In this document: positions 4,346 through 9,535 of the stretch, one piece after another
How the letters are laid out: each line of letters opens with the position of its first letter
Position numbering within the stretch: the stretch's first letter is position 1
Origin: Flavobacteriales bacterium UBA4585
GTDB lineage: Bacteria; Bacteroidota; Bacteroidia; Flavobacteriales; Schleiferiaceae
Direction of reading: 5' to 3'
Assembly (NCBI GenBank): GCA_949487015.1
Contig: CATAQZ010000228.1
Span: 1 to 9,535 of the forward strand
Length of the DNA: 9,535 nt
Program-made: the position numbers and the translations under genes
The notes under the pieces: model-generated
What the model was told of the DNA's origin: nothing
Databases searched by the model: none
The model's input: the letters and a program-made list of their open reading frames with translations, nothing else

Positions 4346-7198
4346 ATGCCGAAAGACACTTCCATCAAACACGTACTCATTATCGGATCTGGCCCCATAG
4401 TGATTGGTCAGGCTTGTGAATTCGATTATTCTGGTTCGCAAGCGTCAAGAAGTCTCCGAGAAGAAGGAATCATTGTAACCTTAATCAACTCGAATCCAGC
4501 AACCATTATGACCGATGAGGTCATTGCGGATAATATTTATTTGAAGCCTCTAGAGGTGGAGAGTATAGAGGAAATTCTAGAAAAGCATAAAGATATTGAT
4601 GCTGTATTGCCAACAATGGGTGGTCAAACGGCATTGAATTTATGTATCGATGCGGATAAGCAAGGTGTTTGGGAAGAGAATAATGTTGCCATTGTTGGAG
4701 TAGATATAGCAGCGATCAATATTACCGAGGACCGTGACGAATTCCGTCAACTAATGGAGACCATTGATATTCCTATGGCTCCTTCAAGAATTGCAAAGTC
4801 ATTCTTACGCGGTAAAGAAACTGCTCAGGAGTTCGGGTTTCCGCTTTGTGTTCGTGCATCGTTTACATTGGGAGGTGCCGGTGCGACTTTCGTACATAGT
4901 GAAGAAGAATTTGATACTGCATTGAGCCGTGGATTGGAAATTTCTCCGATTCATGAGGTTATGATCGATAAAGCACTGCTCGGATGGAAAGAGTATGAGC
5001 TTGAGCTTTTGCGCGACAAAAACGATAATATCATCATCATTTGTTCTATTGAGAACATGGATCCGATGGGAATCCATACAGGCGATTCCATTACCGTGGC
5101 TCCGGCGATGACCTTGAGTGATACGACCTACCAGAAAATGCGCGATATGGCCATCAAAATGATGCGCAGTATTGGGAATTTTGCAGGTGGATGTAATGTT
5201 CAGTTTGCGGTCAGTCCTGATGAAAATGAGGATATTGTTGCCATCGAAATAAATCCACGCGTGAGTCGTTCGTCGGCCTTAGCTTCAAAAGCAACAGGTT
5301 ATCCTATTGCAAAGGTGGCGGCGAAATTGGCCATAGGATATTCACTAGATGAGTTAAATAATCAAATCACTAAAACCACTACCGCTTACTTTGAGCCTAC
5401 GTTGGATTATGTGATTGTAAAAATACCACGTTGGAACTTTGAGAAGTTTGAAGGTGCAGATACGCGTCTTGGAATTCAAATGAAGGCAGTGGGTGAGGTC
5501 ATGGGTATCGGTCGTAGTTTCCAGGAAGCCCTCCATAAAGCCGCACAATCTCTTGAGATTAAGCGCAATGGTTTAGGAGCAGACGGCAGAGGTTTGACCG
5601 ATCATGATACCATTTTGCACAAACTCGAATATGCTTCTTCAGACCGCTTGTTTGTGATTTATGATGCCATTCAAATGGGCATTCCGTTAAGAACCATTTA
5701 CGATATCACGAAGATTGATATGTGGTTCTTAAAAGAAATTGAGGATTTGGCACGCGTGCAGTCGGAGATTGAAAAGCACAATCTTTTGTCCTTGCCGAAA
5801 GAGCTCATTCAAGAGGCGAAAATGAAGGGTTTTGCTGATCGTCAGATTGCGCACATGATCAATGCGCTGGAAAGCGAGGTTCATACGAAGCGAACAGATT
5901 TCGGCATTAATCGCGTTTGGAAATTGGTAGATACATGTGCTGCGGAATTCCCTGCGCAGACGCCATACTATTATTCCACCTTCGAGATGCCGCACCAAAA
6001 CGTAGACGGTGTTGAGATCATTGAAAATGAAAGCGTCGTAACGGAACGAGAGAAAATAGTTGTTTTAGGTTCAGGGCCAAATAGAATTGGTCAAGGAATT
6101 GAGTTCGATTATTCTTGTGTTCACGGCGTGCTTGCTGCTCGTGAAGAGGGGTATGAAACCATAATGATCAACTGTAATCCTGAAACGGTAAGTACAGATT
6201 TTGATACTGCGGATAAACTGTATTTTGAGCCAGTTTTCTGGGAGCATATTTACGACATCATACTGCATGAGAAGCCGCGTGGTGTTATTGTACAGTTAGG
6301 TGGACAGACCGCTTTGAAGTTGGCTGAGAAGCTGAGCAGATACGGTATCGAGATTATCGGTACTTCATATGAAGCTTTAGATTTAGCCGAGGATCGTGGT
6401 CGTTTCTCGAATCTATTGAAGGATATAAATATTCCATATCCAGAGTTTGACGTTGCAACAACGGCGGATGAAGCATTGGACATTTCTGACGAATTAGGTT
6501 TCCCTATTCTTGTTAGACCTTCTTATGTTTTGGGTGGTCAAGGAATGAAGATCGTTATCAATAAGCAAGAATTAGAGCGCCACGTAGTGAGCCTTTTTAA
6601 AGAGTTTGAGGGTAATAGAGTATTGTTAGATCATTACTTAGACGGAGCTATTGAGGCAGAAGCGGACGCCATTTGTGATGGTGAAGACGCATACATCATC
6701 GGTATTATGGAGCACGTTGAACCTTGTGGTATTCACTCTGGAGATTCTTCGGCGGTGTTGCCTCCGTTTAACTTAGGTCCGCTAGTGATGCAGCAAATCA
6801 AGGAACATACGATCAATATTGCGAAATCGCTTGAAACGAAGGGACTCATTAATATTCAATTTGCCGTTAAAGATGATGTAGTCTATATCATCGAGGCGAA
6901 TCCACGTGCTTCGAGAACCGTACCTTTTATTTGTAAAGCCTACGGTGAGCCGTATGTGAACTATGCTACAAAGGTCATGCTAGGAACTAAGAAGGTAAAG
7001 GACTTTGATTTCAATCCACACCTTGAAGGGTACGCGATCAAGATCCCTGTATTCTCGTTCAGTAAGTTCCCCAATGTGAATAAGAAATTGGGACCTGAAA
7101 TGAAGTCAACAGGTGAGAAAATTCATTTCATTAAGGACCTTAAAGATCCGGTATTTAAAAAATTACACAGCGAAAGAAGCTTGTATCTAAGCCGCTAG
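4346..7198 (+). CDS. carB: Carbamoyl-phosphate synthase large subunit, form lacking the C-terminal allosteric domain
   Basis: This 950-residue enzyme makes carbamoyl phosphate from bicarbonate, ATP and ammonia delivered by the glutaminase subunit CarA, feeding pyrimidine and arginine synthesis in the cytoplasm. It shows the duplicated architecture of the family. The first half opens with IGSGPIVIGQACEFDYSG (13-30) and carries the ATP-grasp metal-site signature EINPRVSRSSALASKATGYP. The second half opens with VVLGSGPNRIGQGIEFDYS (from 572) and carries FPILVRPSYVLGGQGM and EANPRASRTVPF. The protein ends at LGPEMKSTGEKIHFIKDLKD plus about 16 residues, where E. coli CarB (1073 residues) continues into the MGS-like domain that binds UMP and ornithine. 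That domain is absent, and a strong terminator follows, so this is a natural end and not a frameshift. From memory, about 950 residues is usual in flavobacteria. carA is not in the window. The ATG has no Shine-Dalgarno. Confidence 0.97.
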   Translation: MPKDTSIKHVLIIGSGPIVIGQACEFDYSGSQASRSLREEGIIVTLINSNPATIMTDEVIADNIYLKPLEVESIEEILEKHKDIDAVLPTMGGQTALNLCIDADKQGVWEENNVAIVGVDIAAINITEDRDEFRQLMETIDIPMAPSRIAKSFLRGKETAQEFGFPLCVRASFTLGGAGATFVHSEEEFDTALSRGLEISPIHEVMIDKALLGWKEYELELLRDKNDNIIIICSIENMDPMGIHTGDSITVAPAMTLSDTTYQKMRDMAIKMMRSIGNFAGGCNVQFAVSPDENEDIVAIEINPRVSRSSALASKATGYPIAKVAAKLAIGYSLDELNNQITKTTTAYFEPTLDYVIVKIPRWNFEKFEGADTRLGIQMKAVGEVMGIGRSFQEALHKAAQSLEIKRNGLGADGRGLTDHDTILHKLEYASSDRLFVIYDAIQMGIPLRTIYDITKIDMWFLKEIEDLARVQSEIEKHNLLSLPKELIQEAKMKGFADRQIAHMINALESEVHTKRTDFGINRVWKLVDTCAAEFPAQTPYYYSTFEMPHQNVDGVEIIENESVVTEREKIVVLGSGPNRIGQGIEFDYSCVHGVLAAREEGYETIMINCNPETVSTDFDTADKLYFEPVFWEHIYDIILHEKPRGVIVQLGGQTALKLAEKLSRYGIEIIGTSYEALDLAEDRGRFSNLLKDINIPYPEFDVATTADEALDISDELGFPILVRPSYVLGGQGMKIVINKQELERHVVSLFKEFEGNRVLLDHYLDGAIEAEADAICDGEDAYIIGIMEHVEPCGIHSGDSSAVLPPFNLGPLVMQQIKEHTINIAKSLETKGLINIQFAVKDDVVYIIEANPRASRTVPFICKAYGEPYVNYATKVMLGTKKVKDFDFNPHLEGYAIKIPVFSFSKFPNVNKKLGPEMKSTGEKIHFIKDLKDPVFKKLHSERSLYLSR

Positions 7199-7221
7199 TA
7201 CATTTTAACGAAATGCTTTGA

Positions 7222-7255
7222 AATCCCGGCGCCGAAAGGCGCCGGGATTCTTTTT
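7222..7255 (+). terminator. Intrinsic terminator of carB
   Basis: A perfect 12-bp GC-rich stem, AATCCCGGCGCC (7222-7233) with GGCGCCGGGATT (7238-7249), closes a GAAA tetraloop and is followed by CTTTTT. It starts 24 bp after the carB stop and separates carB from the next gene pair. Confidence 0.93.
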
Positions 7256-7276
7256 ATCTTGACAAAAATTTTCACC

Positions 7277-7489
7277 ATGTTTCGTTTTTTATCCCTTACC
7301 GTTTTAGCTTGGCTCATCTTCAGATGGTTGGATCGTTTTTTTGGCAGTAGAGGTGGTTCGAATAACAATCCGTCGGCTCAAAAGAAGAAAGAATCTAAAG
7401 GAAAGGCACCTTCCTCAAGTAAGGTACCGAAAGATGTAGGCGAATATGTCGACTATGTTGAGGTTAAGGAAAACAAGAAAGAGAAGTAG
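7277..7489 (+). CDS. Small membrane-anchored protein, DUF4834-like
   Basis: This 70-residue protein has an N-terminal membrane segment (FRFLSLTVLAWLIF, about 2-15), then a basic stretch (RWLDRFF), a low-complexity Ser/Asn/Lys-rich linker with KKKESKGK, and a C-terminal motif VGEYVDYVEVK. From memory the GEYVDYEE-type ending after a membrane helix marks the DUF4834 family of Bacteroidota; its function is unknown. The basic residues following the helix suggest the tail faces the cytoplasm. I use the ATG at 7277; an in-frame TTG at 7259 lies right after the carB terminator T-tract and would add MTKIFT, which is less likely. The stop codon directly abuts the glycosyltransferase ATG, so the two are translationally coupled. 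No convincing promoter box is visible; TATCTTGA just after the terminator is a poor match. Confidence 0.75.
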   Translation: MFRFLSLTVLAWLIFRWLDRFFGSRGGSNNNPSAQKKKESKGKAPSSSKVPKDVGEYVDYVEVKENKKEK

Positions 7490-8758
7490 ATGAAGCTCGG
7501 AATCATCACATACTATTGGCCCCCTGCTGGTGGTCCTGGGGTTCAGCGTTGGCTGAAGCTTAGTAAGTATTTAGCACGTGAGGGTGTTCAGCTGTATGTG
7601 GTCACTGTTGATGCTGATAAAGCAACATATCCGCTGCGAGACGAAGGTTTGCTTAAGGATGTTGATGTGAATATTAAGGTCTACCGAACCGGGACTTCTG
7701 AAAAGTTCGGGGCCTATAAAAAAGTTACAGGTAAAAAATCAGTGCCTTTTAGTGGATTCTCAGGTGAGGACGCAAATGTGAGTTTCCTACAGAAATTGGC
7801 CCGATTCGTTCGTGGGAATTTCTTCGTTCCGGACGCTCGTAAAGGTTGGAATTCACATGCCTTTTCAGCTGCATCGGAGCTCATTGAGACGGAAAACGTT
7901 CGGCATTGGATAACGACATCACCACCGCACAGTACACAGTTAGTCGGGTTGAAGCTCAAAGAACAGTTCGGTGTCCACTGGACTGCAGATTTTCGAGATC
8001 CATGGACAGATATTTATTACTACCGCAAGTTTTACCCAACGGCATTGACGCGTTGGTATGAGCGAGGATTGGAACGTAAGGTTTTTGCAACCTGCGACGA
8101 GTTGATCAGTGTCAGCCCAAGCTGGAGCGGGCTGTATGAACAAAAAGGAGGTTTGAAGAAGGGGAGTGTACATACCTTAACTAATGGATTTGATCCAGAG
8201 GACTTTAGTGCATTAGTTCCCCAGCGACCTGCAAAATTTACATTACTATATGCCGGTACACTGGCGGCACAATACCCTTGTGGTGAATTGGTCGAGGCTT
8301 TAAACTCACTGGATTTTGAGATGAACCTTCGCATAGTGGGTTCGTGGGACGGACAGAGTCGAGCAACGCTTGAGGCCGTTAATGAACACGTGAATCTTAC
8401 GTTTGAAGATTATGTGCCCAAGGCCCAATTAAACCAATATTTATTGGATTGTCACCTCATGCTGTTCTTGTTGCCCAATGTGGCGAGTGCGACAGGGCAC
8501 GTCCCAGGGAAATTGTTCGATTATCTAGGTGCGGGTAACCCTATATTAGGATTGGGGCCTGTGGAAGGAGATGCCGCTGAAATCATTAGAAGCACTTCTT
8601 CAGGAGCGGTATTCGATTATAAGGAGGTAGAAGCCATCGCGGGGTATGTTCGCAGGATGAACGAGGAATGTGCGCCGCGCACAGCGGCAACGAATGTTCA
8701 GGCCTATGCCCGTGATGTTCAAGCCAAACGCTTACTGCACGAGATTTTACAGAATTAA
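7490..8758 (+). CDS. Glycosyltransferase, GT4-like (GT-B fold)
   Basis: This 422-residue protein has the two-domain GT-B layout. The N-terminal acceptor-side domain opens with a first strand and glycine loop, IITYYWPPAGGPGVQRW (5-21), and includes DFRDPW (167-172). The hinge shows TLTNGFDPEDF. The C-terminal nucleotide-sugar domain starts near 250 (TLLYAGTLAA, Tyr254) and contains GKLFDYLGAGNPILGLGP (340-357) followed by EGDAAEII, the place where GT4 enzymes carry the donor-binding E-x7-E type motif; here the first acidic residue is Asp344. The family transfers sugar from a nucleotide sugar to lipid, glycan or other acceptors; donor and acceptor cannot be read. There is no signal peptide or membrane helix, so it acts in the cytoplasm or at its inner membrane face. 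It begins immediately after the stop of the DUF4834-like gene, and a bidirectional terminator follows. A role in envelope glycan synthesis is inferred from family and neighbours. Confidence 0.9.
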   Translation: MKLGIITYYWPPAGGPGVQRWLKLSKYLAREGVQLYVVTVDADKATYPLRDEGLLKDVDVNIKVYRTGTSEKFGAYKKVTGKKSVPFSGFSGEDANVSFLQKLARFVRGNFFVPDARKGWNSHAFSAASELIETENVRHWITTSPPHSTQLVGLKLKEQFGVHWTADFRDPWTDIYYYRKFYPTALTRWYERGLERKVFATCDELISVSPSWSGLYEQKGGLKKGSVHTLTNGFDPEDFSALVPQRPAKFTLLYAGTLAAQYPCGELVEALNSLDFEMNLRIVGSWDGQSRATLEAVNEHVNLTFEDYVPKAQLNQYLLDCHLMLFLLPNVASATGHVPGKLFDYLGAGNPILGLGPVEGDAAEIIRSTSSGAVFDYKEVEAIAGYVRRMNEECAPRTAATNVQAYARDVQAKRLLHEILQN

Positions 8759-8760
8759 GT

Positions 8761-8798
8761 GCACAAAAAAGCCGCCCTACGGGGCGGCTTTTTTGTGC
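8761..8798. terminator. Bidirectional intrinsic terminator between convergent genes
   Basis: A perfect 17-bp inverted repeat (8761-8777 with 8782-8798) closes a TACG loop. The core is GCCGCCC/GGGCGGC, flanked by six A on the left and six T on the right, so both strands have a GC stem followed by a T-tract. It sits 2 bp after the glycosyltransferase stop and 18 bp beyond the stop of the convergent YfhO-type gene, and should end both transcripts. Confidence 0.95.
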
Positions 8799-8816
8799 TT
8801 CTTTTTCGCTCTTGCT

Positions 8817-9535
8817 TTACCCGTCGGTACGTTCGCGAACTTGCTTGAATCCCATCCAAAAGAGCAAAAGTAAGATGATACCGGAACCTGCATAATTGAT
8901 TTTTTGTCCGGTAAAATGTGATTTCGGTGCATATTCGAAAACCACTTCATGTTTGCCTGCAGGTACAGTGAGTCCGCGTAGGAGATAGTTTACACGAATA
9001 TGTTCTACGGGTTCTCCATCTAGATAGGCTTGCCAATCGTTACCGGCGCCTTCATAGAAAAGCTCAGAGAATACAATGAAGGCATCGCCGCCTTCCACGC
9101 TGTATTCTAAGTACTTCGGATCATAACTGGTTAATCGTGCTTTCGCCGGTACATAGGTCGTTTTGCCTCCTAAATAATCGGAATAGCGGGTGTCAATAAT
9201 CGCTGTACTTTTTGGATTGAAGGCAGTTAAAGCCGCCATCTCCGCATCTGCGTTAGGAACCAATTGAATGTTCTTTACGGACCAAGCATTGCCGCAGGCA
9301 TCGGGATTGCGTTGTGCTTGCGGCTGACCGTTTTGTCCTCCTTGAGTGATAATGTATTTCGCATTCAGCATGCTGAAACAAGCGATGTTTTGGTTGTTCA
9401 ACTGGTTGTCGATCAAATCTTGATACCGCTGTAATTTTGCACCGTGATAACCACCAATGCTTTTGTGGTGATAGCTGGTGTAACTATCGTTAGTAAGGCC
9501 GACCGTCGCGTTCCAAACACGAAAATGCGGATCCG
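8817..9535 (-). CDS. C-terminal part of a YfhO-family membrane protein (cut by window edge)
   Basis: The frame is open from the window edge to a TAA at 8817-8819, giving 238 complete residues of a larger protein. The apparent start near 9416 is only an internal TTG: upstream codons continue in frame as FRVWNATVGLTNDSYTSYHH and then KSIGGYHGAKLQRYQDL, a segment I recognise as characteristic of Bacteroidota YfhO proteins. It is followed by FSMLNAKYIITQGG, GNAWSVKNIQLV and a beta-rich region containing ELFYEGAGNDWQAYLDGE and LRGLTVPAGKHEVVFEYAP. A final membrane helix (SGIILLLLFWMGF) and a short charged tail QVRERTDG end the protein. YfhO proteins are large polytopic membrane proteins (roughly 800 residues), related to GT-C-type glycosyltransferases and implicated in glycosylation of cell-wall polymers in Gram-positive bacteria; the role in Bacteroidota is unclear. 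The multi-helix N-terminal part lies outside the window. It converges on the GT4 gene across a shared terminator. Confidence 0.88.
   Translation of the reverse strand, partial: DPHFRVWNATVGLTNDSYTSYHHKSIGGYHGAKLQRYQDLIDNQLNNQNIACFSMLNAKYIITQGGQNGQPQAQRNPDACGNAWSVKNIQLVPNADAEMAALTAFNPKSTAIIDTRYSDYLGGKTTYVPAKARLTSYDPKYLEYSVEGGDAFIVFSELFYEGAGNDWQAYLDGEPVEHIRVNYLLRGLTVPAGKHEVVFEYAPKSHFTGQKINYAGSGIILLLLFWMGFKQVRERTDG

Noticed and set aside
4805..6483. Several minus-strand open frames of 64-90 codons opposite carB
   Set aside because: All lie antisense within the highly conserved carB coding sequence, with no promoter, terminator or recognisable protein.
8817..9416. A complete 199-residue protein starting at a TTG near 9416
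   Set aside because: The frame continues upstream to the window edge with strongly YfhO-like residues, so this is an internal codon of a truncated gene.

Overview
The window looks like an ordinary chromosomal stretch of a member of the Bacteroidota, most likely a flavobacterium-type organism. Three things support this. Several genes are preceded by the -7 box TAnnTTTG typical of that phylum (TATATTTG before rpmH, TAACTTTG before carB, TACCTTTG before the helicase). Most start codons lack a Shine-Dalgarno sequence. The gene content is also typical: a short CarB, a DUF4834-like membrane protein and a YfhO-type protein. There is no sign of a mobile element, phage, CRISPR array, tRNA or rRNA.

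Layout. From 1 to 3892 all genes are on the minus strand, in transcription order: a small SAM-dependent methyltransferase (3302-3892), a DEAD-box RNA helicase of the DeaD/CsdA type (1164-3149) behind a structured leader, a short-chain dehydrogenase (319-1131), and the N-terminal part of a probable 2-oxoglutarate/Fe(II) oxygenase (1-287, cut by the window edge). A divergent intergenic region (3893-4086) separates these from plus-strand genes: rpmH for ribosomal protein L34 (4087-4245), carB (4346-7198), a small membrane-anchored DUF4834-like protein (7277-7489) and a GT4-type glycosyltransferase (7490-8758). A bidirectional terminator (8761-8798) lies between the glycosyltransferase and a convergent, truncated YfhO-type membrane protein gene (8817-9535).

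How the genes fit together. rpmH and carB are separate units, each with its own promoter-like box and a strong terminator. The helicase and dehydrogenase are 32 bp apart and may be co-transcribed. The DUF4834-like protein and the glycosyltransferase abut exactly (stop and start codons touching, same frame). With the YfhO-type gene opposite, they suggest a small cell-envelope glycan or lipid-linked sugar locus.

No new multi-gene system is visible. The points most worth following are a 14-bp inverted repeat forming a large hairpin in the helicase leader (3166-3237), a structured terminator-like element with no upstream gene between the methyltransferase and rpmH (3952-4004), and a CarB that ends before the allosteric domain.
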